Positions 10,678 to 19,940 of a DNA stretch of 64,000 nucleotides are shown here, one piece after another. A program made the translations under genes and the position numbers. Source of the DNA: Lentilactobacillus sp. SPB1-3. Its GTDB lineage: Bacteria > Bacillota > Bacilli > Lactobacillales > Lactobacillaceae. The notes beneath the pieces were generated by a model. It was not told where the DNA came from. It ran no database searches and was given only the letters and a program-made list of their open reading frames with translations. The stretch covers positions 1,240,001 to 1,304,000 of the forward strand of contig NZ_CP168151.1 of NCBI RefSeq assembly GCF_026913205.2, read 5' to 3'. Position 1 is the first letter of the stretch; every line of letters starts with the position of its first letter.

Positions 10678-11961
10678 ATGCAACAACCTTTAGCTTATAG
10701 AATGCGTCCTACTAAAATTGAAGACATCGTTGGTCAACAAGACTTAGTAGGACCTGGAAAAATAATAAATCGAATGGTCAAAGCAAAGATGCTTTCCTCA
10801 ATGATTCTGTATGGTCCGCCTGGCACTGGCAAAACCAGTATTGCCAGTGCCATTGCAGGCTCAACAAAATATGCATTCAGAACTTTAAATGCTGCGACTG
10901 ATTCAAAAAAAGAACTTCAAGTCGTCGCTGAGGAAGCTAAGATGAGTGGAACCGTGGTTTTATTACTAGATGAAATTCATCGACTAGATAAAGCCAAGCA
11001 GGATTTCCTATTGCCCCTCCTGGAAAAAGGCGCAATTATTTTAATTGGTGCCACTACTGAAAATCCTTATATCAGCATCAATCCGGCCATTAGAAGTAGA
11101 ACCCAAATTTTCGAAGTGCATCCATTGACTCCCACTGACATCAGTAAAGCCATTCAAAGAGCTTTAAAAGACACTGAAAATGGCTTAGGAAACTTCCATG
11201 TTACTTTAGACGATGACGCTCTAGATTTCATGTCAAAAGCAACTAATGGCGATTTAAGAACTTCTTTGAATGCATTAGAATTAGCAGTTAAATCAACAGA
11301 AGAAATTGACGGAAAAATTCACATCACCCTACCTATCATTGAAGAATGTCTTCAAAGAAAATCACTTTCTTCAGATAAAAATGGTGATGCCCACTATGAC
11401 GTTATCTCTGCTTTACAAAAATCGATTCGTGGATCGGATACGGATGCTGCTTTGCATTACGCATCACGATTGATTGCGGCTGGTGACCTTGTATCGTTGA
11501 TGAGACGTTTGTTAGTAATTGCCTATGAAGACATTGGGCTTGCCAATCCGGCTGCGTGTGCGCGTGCCGTGAGTGCCGTGGACGCTGCCCGTCAGTTAGG
11601 ATTACCAGAAGCACGGATTCCAATTGCCAACGCCATTATTGAACTGGCACTAAGTCCTAAATCTAACTCAGCAATGAGTGCCATTGATGGTGCCTTAGCA
11701 GATGTGAAATCCGGTAATTTTGGTGATGTGCCAGATCATTTAAAAGATGCTCATTACAAAGGCGCAGCTGACTTAGGCCATGGTGTGGACTACAAGTATC
11801 CTCACGATTATCCAAATGACTGGGTCAATCAACAATATTTACCGGATAAGATTAAGCATGCTCAGTATTACGTGCCAAAAGAAAATGGCAAAATCGAACA
11901 ACGATTAAAAATACAATATGAACAATTACGGGAAGCAACCCGTTCCAATAAAAAGAAATAA
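10678..11961 (+). CDS. rarA: Replication-associated recombination AAA ATPase RarA (MgsA)
   Basis: AAA+ ATPase acting at stalled replication forks. Walker A YGPPGTGKT is at residues 45-53, Walker B LLLDEIHR at about 95-102 and a sensor-1 GATTENP near 124. The C-terminal half (from about 245) carries the tetramerisation and MgsA_C region. 427 residues, full length. The start is ATG after GAGGAC. The next small gene follows at 11 nt. Confidence 0.95.
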   Translation: MQQPLAYRMRPTKIEDIVGQQDLVGPGKIINRMVKAKMLSSMILYGPPGTGKTSIASAIAGSTKYAFRTLNAATDSKKELQVVAEEAKMSGTVVLLLDEIHRLDKAKQDFLLPLLEKGAIILIGATTENPYISINPAIRSRTQIFEVHPLTPTDISKAIQRALKDTENGLGNFHVTLDDDALDFMSKATNGDLRTSLNALELAVKSTEEIDGKIHITLPIIEECLQRKSLSSDKNGDAHYDVISALQKSIRGSDTDAALHYASRLIAAGDLVSLMRRLLVIAYEDIGLANPAACARAVSAVDAARQLGLPEARIPIANAIIELALSPKSNSAMSAIDGALADVKSGNFGDVPDHLKDAHYKGAADLGHGVDYKYPHDYPNDWVNQQYLPDKIKHAQYYVPKENGKIEQRLKIQYEQLREATRSNKKK

Positions 11962-11972
11962 GGAGCTTATCC

Positions 11973-12260
11973 ATGATTATTGACATCTTAGTTTTAATTA
12001 TGATTTTCATTTCATTTTTTATGGGTAGTTATTTACTAACTCATGCCAACCAAACATTATTTGGACTGGATTTATCACAAGATAGCGGTTTGAAACGATT
12101 TGTGCAAATTTCCGGAATCATTTTTCTAATTTTGGGATTAATGGCTGTCATTGCTTTAAGCATCAACAGCACGATTTTAATTATTGTTTCTTTGATTCTC
12201 ATGGTAATTTTTGCCTCAACCACTCAAGCTGTTTTAGTTTTTAAAGTAACCAAGCGTTAA
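11973..12260 (+). CDS. Small integral membrane protein of unknown function
   Basis: 95 residues with three predicted hydrophobic segments (about 1-22, 44-64 and 68-90) joined by short loops. No catalytic or binding motif is visible, and I do not recognise the family. The start is ATG after AAGGAG, 11 nt behind rarA, so it is probably in the same transcript. It ends with a basic KVTKR tail, suggesting a cytoplasmic C-terminus. Confidence 0.75.
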   Translation: MIIDILVLIMIFISFFMGSYLLTHANQTLFGLDLSQDSGLKRFVQISGIIFLILGLMAVIALSINSTILIIVSLILMVIFASTTQAVLVFKVTKR

Positions 12261-12337
12261 TTCTCCTAGTTTATTATTTGTATTTTGAATCAAATAACGT
12301 ACAATTAAAGTATAAATAAGAATTGGGGTGGATACTT

Positions 12338-12817
12338 ATGCTACAACAATACAAACACATTTTAGTTCCAGTTGATGGATCTTACGAAGCTGAATTAGCT
12401 TACAAAAAAGGCGTGGCAGTTGCGTTAAGAAATAATGCAACTTTGCATTTAATTCACGTCGTGGATACTCGGGCATTCCAAAACATTTCTAGCTTTGACA
12501 CATCAATGGTCGAGCAAGTTACGGATACAGCAAAGAAAACTTTGGATAAGTACGTTGAAGATGCCAAAGCTGCTGGACTACAGGACATTGACTATTCTAT
12601 CGAATATGGTGCTCCTAAATCAGTTATCGCAAAAGACATTCCTGAATCACTAAATATTGATTTAATCATGATTGGTGCAACTGGATTAAATGCCGTCGAA
12701 AGATTATTAATTGGCTCAGTTACTGAATATGTAACAAGAACAGCATCTGCCGACGTTTTGGTCGTTAGAACTGATCTTGACAATAACCCCGCAGTTAATC
12801 CAAATAAATCTAAGTAA
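12338..12817 (+). CDS. Universal stress protein UspA family
   Basis: 159 residues, a single USP domain. ILVPVDGS is near the N-terminus. The nucleotide-binding signature is GATGLNAVERLLIGS followed by VTRTASADVLVV near the C-terminus, the G-2x-G-9x-G(S/T) pattern of ATP-binding Usp proteins. A TTG opens the frame 15 nt earlier, but GGGGTGG lies between the two, so this ATG is preferred. It stands alone and is followed by a terminator. Confidence 0.93.
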   Translation: MLQQYKHILVPVDGSYEAELAYKKGVAVALRNNATLHLIHVVDTRAFQNISSFDTSMVEQVTDTAKKTLDKYVEDAKAAGLQDIDYSIEYGAPKSVIAKDIPESLNIDLIMIGATGLNAVERLLIGSVTEYVTRTASADVLVVRTDLDNNPAVNPNKSK

Positions 12818-12841
12818 TTAAAAAGATATCTGAATAAATGA

Positions 12842-12884
12842 ATACCCTAAAACTAAAGATAAGTTTAGTTTTAGGGTATTTTTT
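12842..12884 (+). terminator. Terminator after the universal stress protein gene
   Basis: A long A/T-rich stem (ATACCCTAAAACTAAA and its complement) is followed by six T. Confidence 0.85.
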
Positions 12885-12893
12885 CGTTCAAAT

Positions 12894-12939
12894 AAAAAAG
12901 GGTCGATATTTAGCGAATAAAGTACGCCAAACGCCGACC
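12894..12939 (-). terminator. Terminator after the XRE/TPR regulator gene
   Basis: On the minus strand GGTCGGCGTTTGGCG pairs with CGCTAAATATCGACC through Watson-Crick and G-U pairs only, then a run of U follows. The fold is good only on this strand. Confidence 0.8.
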
Positions 12940-12957
12940 ATTTTTATTTGATAGTTA

Positions 12958-13893
12958 CTACCGAATCATCGTTGGTCGCCCTTCTCGAGGACGAATTTTT
13001 TCTAGAAACATTTCGAATAACTCTTGATTGCCATTCTTCACTTTATCCACGATAGCTTCGTTACCATCATAGTATGCGAAAGCATATTCCATCAATTGAC
13101 TAATGGTCCCGTCCACATGTTTGCCACGAGCAAACAATGATTTAGCCTGAAATTCATAAATTTCTGCCAATCTATACATAGTTAACGGCTGGGCAGAATC
13201 ACTTGGTAATTCACAATTTTTTTGAAAAGCAATAATCTTTTCTGTGAATTTCTCCACCAATTCATATTCTTCCAACTCTAAACAAACTGCTAATACATCC
13301 AAATAAATATCAGTGACTGACTCGATAGTCGCATCCTGATCATCTTTTAAATCAACTAACTTCTTAGCAGCTCGTTTTACATTCTCTAACGAATGTTTTT
13401 TCAATCCCATTTGTTTATAAACCAGTCCCATGCCCAAACAACACCAGGCAACATATAGGTCACCCACGTGTTTGTGGTAATGAGACAAGCATTCCGTGAA
13501 TTCAACCAAAGCTTCTGTGACATCATCCTCAACAAATAATTTGCTGAATCCTTTAAAACAATGATGAATGCCTTTATAGGTTGGGTTCTCTAACAACTTT
13601 TGATTAACTTTATCGTTGCCCTCAGTGGCTTCTTGATAGCAATGTTTTTGTAAATGCCTGCCAATATAGTCAAAAACAGTCTTTCCATAACTACCGTTTT
13701 CGACTAATTTCGTTAATTCTAAACTAAGTCGTTTGCAAAGCTTAACAGCGACATCACCTCTTGGATAGATGTTATTTGCCTCAATTTGGCTGATCATCCC
13801 TTGAGAACAAATATCTTCAGCAAGCTCAGTCTGAGATAATCCCAGTTCCAACCGTCGCTTCTTAATTGATTCGCCGCAGTATTTAGAAGACAT
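12958..13893 (-). CDS. XRE-type regulator with TPR-like C-terminal domain (Rgg/PlcR-like)
   Basis: 311 residues. An N-terminal helix-turn-helix (about 7-62, with LGLSQTELAEDICSQGMISQIE) is followed by about 240 helical residues without further motifs. This is the architecture of RRNPP-type regulators (Rgg, PlcR, ComR) that sense short peptides. No peptide precursor gene is visible within several hundred bases: the upstream gap is 87 nt, and a terminator and the usp gene lie downstream. Peptide sensing is therefore only inferred from architecture. The start is ATG behind GAGGAA. Confidence 0.8.
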   Translation of the reverse strand: MSSKYCGESIKKRRLELGLSQTELAEDICSQGMISQIEANNIYPRGDVAVKLCKRLSLELTKLVENGSYGKTVFDYIGRHLQKHCYQEATEGNDKVNQKLLENPTYKGIHHCFKGFSKLFVEDDVTEALVEFTECLSHYHKHVGDLYVAWCCLGMGLVYKQMGLKKHSLENVKRAAKKLVDLKDDQDATIESVTDIYLDVLAVCLELEEYELVEKFTEKIIAFQKNCELPSDSAQPLTMYRLAEIYEFQAKSLFARGKHVDGTISQLMEYAFAYYDGNEAIVDKVKNGNQELFEMFLEKIRPREGRPTMIR

Positions 13894-13980
13894 ACATTAG
13901 TTCCTCGCTTATATTTTTAATTAGGTAAAATAATCGAACTTAAAAAGTATATTATAGCCACCATAAGTTTGCAACGATTT

Positions 13981-14526
13981 TTATTTTCTAAATGCACAAT
14001 CAAGGATATGATCATTCACTACCCCAACGGCTTGCAAAAAACTATAAGTTGTTACTGGTCCCATCCTTTTCAAACCCATTTGCTTAAATTGCTGGACATA
14101 TTTATCAACGAAAAATCGCATCTCATCTTGTCCAAGATCATGACTTAATCTATGATCGATGGGCATATCGTTAGTATTTCCCCAGACAATCTCTATGAAT
14201 CGGTCCACATCTGCACTAATTACCATAGCGTTATGCAAAACCGCATCGATTTTTGCATGGTTACGAATTATATTTTTGTCGTTATATAAATCATTCCACT
14301 TTTCTTCAGAATAATTAGCAACATCTTGAGGGTTAAAATTGGCAAACGCACTCTTCAGACCGAGTTCGAATTTTAGAACTGTCTGAAATGATAGCCCTGC
14401 TTGAAATATTTCTAGAACCAACGCATGGAATAGTCCATTGAAATCATAGACAGGTTTTCCCCACCTGCAATCATGGTAATACATTAACTCAGGACTTTTA
14501 TTTGCCCATTCGCATCTAGTTGTCAT
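13981..14526 (-). CDS. tag: DNA-3-methyladenine glycosylase I
   Basis: Base-excision repair enzyme removing 3-methyladenine. 181 residues. The Tag signature is seen at the start (RCEWANKSPELMYYHDCRWG), including the N-terminal Cys and the HDxxWG-type segment. The HhH-like region GLKRMGPVTTYSFLQAVGVVNDH and the terminal Cys contribute to the family's zinc site. The start is ATG after GAGGTG. It is separated from the membrane phosphodiesterase upstream by 32 nt and could share its transcript. Confidence 0.93.
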   Translation of the reverse strand: MTTRCEWANKSPELMYYHDCRWGKPVYDFNGLFHALVLEIFQAGLSFQTVLKFELGLKSAFANFNPQDVANYSEEKWNDLYNDKNIIRNHAKIDAVLHNAMVISADVDRFIEIVWGNTNDMPIDHRLSHDLGQDEMRFFVDKYVQQFKQMGLKRMGPVTTYSFLQAVGVVNDHILDCAFRK

Positions 14527-14558
14527 TACTTTTCACCTCAACACTAAATACGAAATAA

Positions 14559-16013
14559 TTACGCGTAATCCCACACCTTATTTAAAATTAACAACCAGGC
14601 ATCTTTCTTTTGATTAATATCGACGTGTTTCAATAAACTGGCTCGATCTGTAACCTGTCCTTGAACACCTAATAATTTGGCAGTCTTCATTGCCATCACA
14701 CTATTATTAGTCCAACTAAAAACTGGTCGGCCAACACTTTGGCATTGTGCTATAAGATAATCATTCATAGTGACTCTCTGAACAGTATAGAAATCCGGTT
14801 TAAGCTTAGTAATATCGAACACATTCAACATAGTCACTAAACCAACTTTTATTCTGGGTTGAAGAGACTTGATTTGCATCAAATACTGATAATCAATTGA
14901 ATGAACCATGTTATGTTGTTGAGCCATTTGTTTACCGAATTGTTTAACGAAAGCAAATCCCATATTCTTACTTGAAATATTAGTAGCTTTCAATTCCACG
15001 ATTAACTTTTGACGTAATTTGCCAGCCTTCTTCAGATAATCACCGAACAAATCAGTTTGTTTATGCTTCTGAATCTGTTTGAGAGTTAATGAATTGACTA
15101 ATTGCAATTTACCCTGGATATCAATGGTGTCATCGTGTTGACAGATAAATTGATGATCCTTGGTTTCTTGAATATCCATTTCAATAAATGGATACCCCTT
15201 ACCACCATTTTTATTTAATGATGAAATTCGATTATATTCACCATTGCCATCAATGACTCCCCTGTGAACGACAATTTTGTCATTATTTCTGGCAGTCACT
15301 AGCGGCTTTAATGTGGATTGAATTCCACAGACAATTAACCAGCAAGATCCGAGAGTAAGAATAACATGCCAATTATTGTGAACTTTTTGTTTAACATCAG
15401 AAAGCCCGAATATTTTTAGACAGATTCTCATTTGGTAATAATTAACGAGAACCATTATTCCAGCATTAATTAATGTTAAACTTAAACCGCCATTAAACAC
15501 CCGAGCAATTCCAGCCATCACAAAAATAATTAAAAATGTGCCGATGACTAATTCGAACAGTTCAAAAATCAATTTCAACCACTCTTTAAATAGACTCTTT
15601 CCTGAATTTTTACGAAATGCATCATGTAACGCAGTACTTAAAAAGAATAAAGCTGCTAAATAAACTATTACACCAATTAAAATCAGAATCCGACGATTTA
15701 TCGTCAACCAGGTTAGCATCGCTCCAGTAACTGGAATATTCATTTTTAATGGCGTAAAGATCCCCATGATTCCAGTTGGCAAAATTAATATCAGAGAAAT
15801 AAAATATAGTCCGAAATTTTTATATGATGACGATCGATCATCGAGTTTATTTCTAAGTGATGTGACTAGCCCCGCCTGAATCAATAATGAAATTAAAATA
15901 ATAATAAATGTGACCATCGGGCTGTTCAACACACGGCCAATTATTAAGTTAGTAACAATCGCTACTAAAAGTATACTTGTAAGTTCCAACTTATCTTTGA
16001 AATTAACTGACAC
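14559..16013 (-). CDS. Membrane-bound glycerophosphodiester phosphodiesterase
   Basis: 484 residues. The first ~240 are largely hydrophobic, with about six to eight membrane segments (membrane-anchored GDPD domain). The C-terminal half is a GDPD catalytic domain with VVHRG near 247, FIEMDIQETKD near 275 and QHDDTI near 291, which supply the catalytic His pair and the metal-binding acids. It probably hydrolyses glycerophosphodiesters or glycerophosphate polymers (teichoic acid-type) at the membrane. The start is GTG behind AGGTAG. The substrate is not shown by the sequence. Confidence 0.9.
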   Translation of the reverse strand: MSVNFKDKLELTSILLVAIVTNLIIGRVLNSPMVTFIIILISLLIQAGLVTSLRNKLDDRSSSYKNFGLYFISLILILPTGIMGIFTPLKMNIPVTGAMLTWLTINRRILILIGVIVYLAALFFLSTALHDAFRKNSGKSLFKEWLKLIFELFELVIGTFLIIFVMAGIARVFNGGLSLTLINAGIMVLVNYYQMRICLKIFGLSDVKQKVHNNWHVILTLGSCWLIVCGIQSTLKPLVTARNNDKIVVHRGVIDGNGEYNRISSLNKNGGKGYPFIEMDIQETKDHQFICQHDDTIDIQGKLQLVNSLTLKQIQKHKQTDLFGDYLKKAGKLRQKLIVELKATNISSKNMGFAFVKQFGKQMAQQHNMVHSIDYQYLMQIKSLQPRIKVGLVTMLNVFDITKLKPDFYTVQRVTMNDYLIAQCQSVGRPVFSWTNNSVMAMKTAKLLGVQGQVTDRASLLKHVDINQKKDAWLLILNKVWDYA

Positions 16014-16086
16014 CTTATCACTACCTAATTACGTATTTAAATTAATTGTATCAGTAACCTTTTGTCATAAACAAATTTAATTGCAT

Positions 16087-16143
16087 AAGAAAACGGCCAC
16101 GAACAATATCATGAAGATAATGCTATGGCCGTTTATTTATTTT
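16087..16143 (-). terminator. Terminator after ddl
   Basis: AAACGGCCATAGC pairs across a large loop with GTGGCCGTTT on the minus strand, then TTCTT. The loop can fold further. Confidence 0.7.
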
Positions 16144-16155
16144 TTGATTGTAAAA

Positions 16156-17289
16156 TTAAACATTTTGATCTTTAGGATCTAGTGGTTTGAAATCGTATAG
16201 AATCTTTGAACGATATTCAAATTCATCAATTGCCAATTGAATTAAACGATCAATTAAATCAGTATATGAAATTCCTGAAGCCTCAAATAGTTGTGGATAG
16301 AGACTGATGTTAGTGAACCCTGGTAAAGTATTTACTTCACCAACATATGGTTCGTCATTCTTAGAGATCAAGAAATCGATACGTGCAAGTCCCTTGAGTC
16401 CAAGTGCTCGATAAGTAGTCAATCCCATTTCAGTAATTTGAGTAGCTAATTCATCAGAAATAGCTACTGGAATGTCGAACTTAACTTCACTAGCATCAAC
16501 GAACTTGTTGTCATAAGTATAGAATTCATCAGTTTCAGGAACCTGAATTGAGCCAACTTTAGATGCAATTGGTTCACGGTTACCCAAAATTGAGATTTCT
16601 AATTCACGGGGACCTTCAATGGCTTCTTCAACTAAAATCTTGTCGTCATAACGGAATGCATCACGCATTGATTCATCGTATTCTTCAGCATTTTCAACTT
16701 TATGAATTCCCACTGATGATCCTTGGTTAGCAGGTTTAACAAACAAAGTGCTGCCAAGTTCTTTAGATAATGATTCATAACTGTATTGATCAGCAGTTAA
16801 TGGTGTTACTAATTCGTATCTAGTATTAGCAACTCCAGCTAGTCCTAGAATCTTCTTGGTAATGTCCTTATCAAATGACATTGCTGATCCAAGAACCCCA
16901 GTACCAACATAAGGCTTGTTTAATAATCTAAGAAGTCCTTGAATTGTTCCATCTTCACCTAGATTACCGTGAATGATTGGGAAGAATACCTCGACCCCTT
17001 TAGCATTTTGCAAGTTAGCAATTGGTGCTAATGGATTAGTTAGATCTAGCTTAGCCATCTCATCTTTTTCAACTGCAGCTTCAGATTCACCGTCAAACAC
17101 GCGCTTTGAACCTTCATCACTTAGAAAGTAACCACTACGAGTCATCAAGAATAGACTGATATCATATCTATCCTTGTCCATTGCATCGTAAATATTGTGA
17201 GCAGAACGTTTAGAAACGTCGTGCTCTGAGGAATTACCACCAAAAAGTAAGGCAATGTGTTGCTTTTTGTTATTTTCCATTTTTTTCAT
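16156..17289 (-). CDS. ddl: D-Ala ligase of the D-alanine--D-lactate (Phe) type
   Basis: ATP-grasp ligase making the terminal depsipeptide or dipeptide of peptidoglycan precursors. Motifs include LLFGGNSSEHDVS at the N-terminus, HGNLGEDGT at 107-115 and the C-terminal NTLPGFT. In the omega loop the sequence is EFYTYDNKFVD, with Phe263 where D-Ala--D-Ala ligases have Tyr (Tyr216 in E. coli DdlB; Phe261 in the Leuconostoc D-lactate enzyme). This predicts D-Ala-D-Lac precursors and intrinsic glycopeptide resistance. An ATG three codons in (17280) is equally possible as the start, because the first ATG is very close to GGGATG. Confidence 0.93.
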   Translation of the reverse strand: MKKMENNKKQHIALLFGGNSSEHDVSKRSAHNIYDAMDKDRYDISLFLMTRSGYFLSDEGSKRVFDGESEAAVEKDEMAKLDLTNPLAPIANLQNAKGVEVFFPIIHGNLGEDGTIQGLLRLLNKPYVGTGVLGSAMSFDKDITKKILGLAGVANTRYELVTPLTADQYSYESLSKELGSTLFVKPANQGSSVGIHKVENAEEYDESMRDAFRYDDKILVEEAIEGPRELEISILGNREPIASKVGSIQVPETDEFYTYDNKFVDASEVKFDIPVAISDELATQITEMGLTTYRALGLKGLARIDFLISKNDEPYVGEVNTLPGFTNISLYPQLFEASGISYTDLIDRLIQLAIDEFEYRSKILYDFKPLDPKDQNV

Positions 17290-17380
17290 CCCATTCGTAT
17301 ATATTTCAGAAACTTAAGTATACCATTAAACGGCCCACTTTGCATTTCTAAAATCTAATCTGACATACATAATTGATTGA

Positions 17381-18238
17381 TTAGTCTAACGAATCGGTAT
17401 TAATAACATTTTGCGTCCCTTTATCATTAATGATTGACACAAGGACATTATTAACCAGCTGTAAGCGTTTATCATTAGTAGTTTCAATCTTAAGATCGTT
17501 TTCTATTTGAGTAACAGCATCTTCAGCTATTGAAACTGCCCCTTCAACAATAATTTTTCTAGCAGATAATATTGCAGTAGATTGTTGACGTTGAAGCATC
17601 GCACTAGCAATTTCCGTGGCGTATGCAAGATGCGTTAATCTAGTTTCAACAATACTGATACCCGCCACGGCCAAGCGTTCTTGTAATTCAGCTTTTAATG
17701 CCTCTGAGACGTCGGTTGAATTCCCTCTTAATGTTAATTCTTTAGTATCATCATCAAAGCTGTCATATGGATACTGACTAGCAATGTGTCGAATTGCTGA
17801 TTCGCTTTGAATCTCAACAAATTGCTCGTAAGCGTCAACGTTGAACGATGCTTTAGCGGAATCGACAACCCGGTAAACGATAACAGCTGCAATTTCCACC
17901 GGATTACCCTTTAAATCATTAACTTTGATGATTGAACTATTAAAATTACGAACTTTTAATGAAATCGGTGCCTTGTTAGTTAATGGTACGGTCATATATA
18001 GGCCAGCACTCTTAATCGTTCCAATGTATTGGTCAAAGAACGTTAAAACCTTAGCTTCATTGGGTGAAATGATTGTTAAGGAACTGGCAAACAAAATATC
18101 TGCAACAATGATAATGATTGCTAAAATTATCGTCAACGCCGTTCCTAAGTATGCCAAATAAGAACCTATAATCAAAACAACAATTGCACCCAATAATCCT
18201 GCATAACCATTTACGTGAAATACTGATTTTTCTTTCAT
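17381..18238 (-). CDS. SPFH/Band 7 (stomatin-like) membrane protein
   Basis: 285 residues. Two closely spaced hydrophobic segments (about 10-55) are followed by an SPFH domain (about 55-215, from IISPNEAKVLTFFDQYIG), and an alanine-rich helical tail with LQRQQSTAILSARK, the usual oligomerisation region. Such proteins form membrane microdomain scaffolds or hold membrane proteases. No NfeD or protease partner is adjacent. The start is ATG after AAGGGGATG. It lies between ddl and the GcvH-like gene, separated from the latter by a terminator. Confidence 0.88.
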   Translation of the reverse strand: MKEKSVFHVNGYAGLLGAIVVLIIGSYLAYLGTALTIILAIIIIVADILFASSLTIISPNEAKVLTFFDQYIGTIKSAGLYMTVPLTNKAPISLKVRNFNSSIIKVNDLKGNPVEIAAVIVYRVVDSAKASFNVDAYEQFVEIQSESAIRHIASQYPYDSFDDDTKELTLRGNSTDVSEALKAELQERLAVAGISIVETRLTHLAYATEIASAMLQRQQSTAILSARKIIVEGAVSIAEDAVTQIENDLKIETTNDKRLQLVNNVLVSIINDKGTQNVINTDSLD

Positions 18239-18331
18239 AACTACATCCCCTTAATACATCCATCATAATCCATTAATAGAAAGAACAAAAGTAGCGTGTT
18301 TGAGATTCTCTTATGGCTTATCAACGAAAAT

Positions 18332-18384
18332 AAAAAAGCCCTGATTCAATTCATACCACAATTTGATATGTCTTGAATCAAGAC
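18332..18384 (-). terminator. Terminator closing the mbl-to-GcvH-like run
   Basis: CTTGATTCAA pairs with TTGAATCAGG across a loop, followed on the minus strand by a run of six U. Confidence 0.75.
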
Positions 18385-18415
18385 CATTTAATTTAAATAT
18401 TTAATTTGATAAAAA

Positions 18416-18709
18416 TTACTTTTCAATCTTAGCAACCCAAGTAGAGTTTTTGTCTGAATTATTTAAAATACTTGGATCATTAGCAGCATCTTCGTTAATT
18501 GCCACCACAGTTCCCTCAACTGGACTAGGAATGTCAGAAACAGCTTTATCGGCTTCAACGTTAATTAACACATCAGTCTTAGTTAAGCTGTCGCCAACCT
18601 TAGGCAATGAAACAAAAGTGATATTGCCAAGCTCGTCTTTACCTTCATCGGTCAAACCAACAGTAACTACGCCATTATTTTCTTCCATCCAATAGTACTT
18701 TTCATTCAT
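18416..18709 (-). CDS. GcvH-like lipoyl carrier protein (orphan)
   Basis: 97-residue lipoyl domain of the glycine-cleavage H type. The lipoylation lysine is Lys55 in NVEADKAVSDIPSP, followed by VEGTVVAIN. It is shorter than true GcvH (about 125-130). No glycine cleavage genes (gcvT, gcvP) are in the window; it follows rodA by 12 nt. In several Firmicutes orphan GcvH-like proteins act as lipoyl relay carriers feeding other lipoyl enzymes; that role is inferred. The start is ATG after AGGGGTG. Confidence 0.85.
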   Translation of the reverse strand: MNEKYYWMEENNGVVTVGLTDEGKDELGNITFVSLPKVGDSLTKTDVLINVEADKAVSDIPSPVEGTVVAINEDAANDPSILNNSDKNSTWVAKIEK

Positions 18710-18721
18710 ATTCGTTCACCC

Positions 18722-19921
18722 CTATGAGAATTCTTTATCGTCACCAAACATATAACTCTTATTATGATACTGCATTGACATTATCAAACCAATTCCAATC
18801 ATATTACCGATTAATGCTGACCCCCCAGCACTGACGAACGGTAAGGGAATACCAGTCAATGGAAGTAAACCAATGCTCATTCCGATGTTTTCAAACACAT
18901 GGAAGAGAATCATCATGATGACTCCAGTAGAGATATTAGCATAAAATACGTTACGAGTATCAAACGTAACTTTGATCATTTGGTAAATCAACAAGAAATA
19001 AACAAAGATCAATAAACAACTACCAATAAATCCAAAGTTTTCACCAACAACTGAAAAAATCATATCTGATTCACGAACAGGAACATAGACATGAGAATTA
19101 TTGAAACCAGTACCAGTAATTCCACCGGAACCAATAGCTTTCATACTTTGCCATAACTGATATCCTTGATTACTTGTATCCGCATTTGGATGTAACCAAG
19201 TATCAACTCGTGAAAATTGATAGGCTTGAAAACCAATCTTTTCAAGTAACTGTCTTCCAGAATCTGGAATAACCAATGCCAAAGCTCCACCACCAATTGC
19301 GACAACGATTAGAAAGGCTGGCATGATTATCTTCCAAGTTACCCCAGAAACAACTATTAGACCCGCCAAAATGGCGAAGAACACCAACATAGTACCAAAG
19401 TCATTTTGTAACTTTAATAATACGGCAACTGGGATAGTCCAACCAATTAATTTGCCAATTAAAATCCAGTCACTTCTGGTGGATTTTACTGAATAGTTAT
19501 CATTATGATCAACTATTACTCTACCCATCATCAATATATACGCTGGCTTCATAACCTCAGATGGCTGAAACGTCAGAGGTCCTAATTGGAACCAACTTTT
19601 AGCACCGGTCTGTAAGAAGTAAGTTCTACTATACAAAACTAAGACCGCAGCTAATAGGAAAATTCCCAATCCATAAGCGTAAGGGGCAACTTTCCATAAC
19701 TGCTCTGAGTCAAATTGCATAATGATAACTACTGCTACCGTTCCAATCGCATACCATACAAATTGTGATGCTACCTGCTTAATAACACTCGTGCCACCGG
19801 TATCATGGGATGCGGCAACATAAATTGAGCCAAGGCCAACAAGCGCTAGAATCAATACACAGAGAATAATTCCCCAATCGATTCGCGACTTATCATCAGA
19901 ATTTCTTCGACTTGTCTCCAA
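18722..19921 (-). CDS. rodA: Rod-shape SEDS glycan polymerase RodA
   Basis: Integral membrane peptidoglycan glycosyltransferase of the SEDS family working with a class B PBP in side-wall growth. 399 residues and about ten membrane segments. It has the SEDS signature late in the protein (ENIGMSIGLLPLTGIPLPFVSAGGSA). The start is TTG, with AAGGAGGG upstream and no in-frame ATG nearby. Its place behind mbl, yidD and the DUF2969 gene supports the elongasome role rather than division FtsW. Confidence 0.93.
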   Translation of the reverse strand: METSRRNSDDKSRIDWGIILCVLILALVGLGSIYVAASHDTGGTSVIKQVASQFVWYAIGTVAVVIIMQFDSEQLWKVAPYAYGLGIFLLAAVLVLYSRTYFLQTGAKSWFQLGPLTFQPSEVMKPAYILMMGRVIVDHNDNYSVKSTRSDWILIGKLIGWTIPVAVLLKLQNDFGTMLVFFAILAGLIVVSGVTWKIIMPAFLIVVAIGGGALALVIPDSGRQLLEKIGFQAYQFSRVDTWLHPNADTSNQGYQLWQSMKAIGSGGITGTGFNNSHVYVPVRESDMIFSVVGENFGFIGSCLLIFVYFLLIYQMIKVTFDTRNVFYANISTGVIMMILFHVFENIGMSIGLLPLTGIPLPFVSAGGSALIGNMIGIGLIMSMQYHNKSYMFGDDKEFS

Positions 19922-19940
19922 AACAAACCCTCCTTAAATT

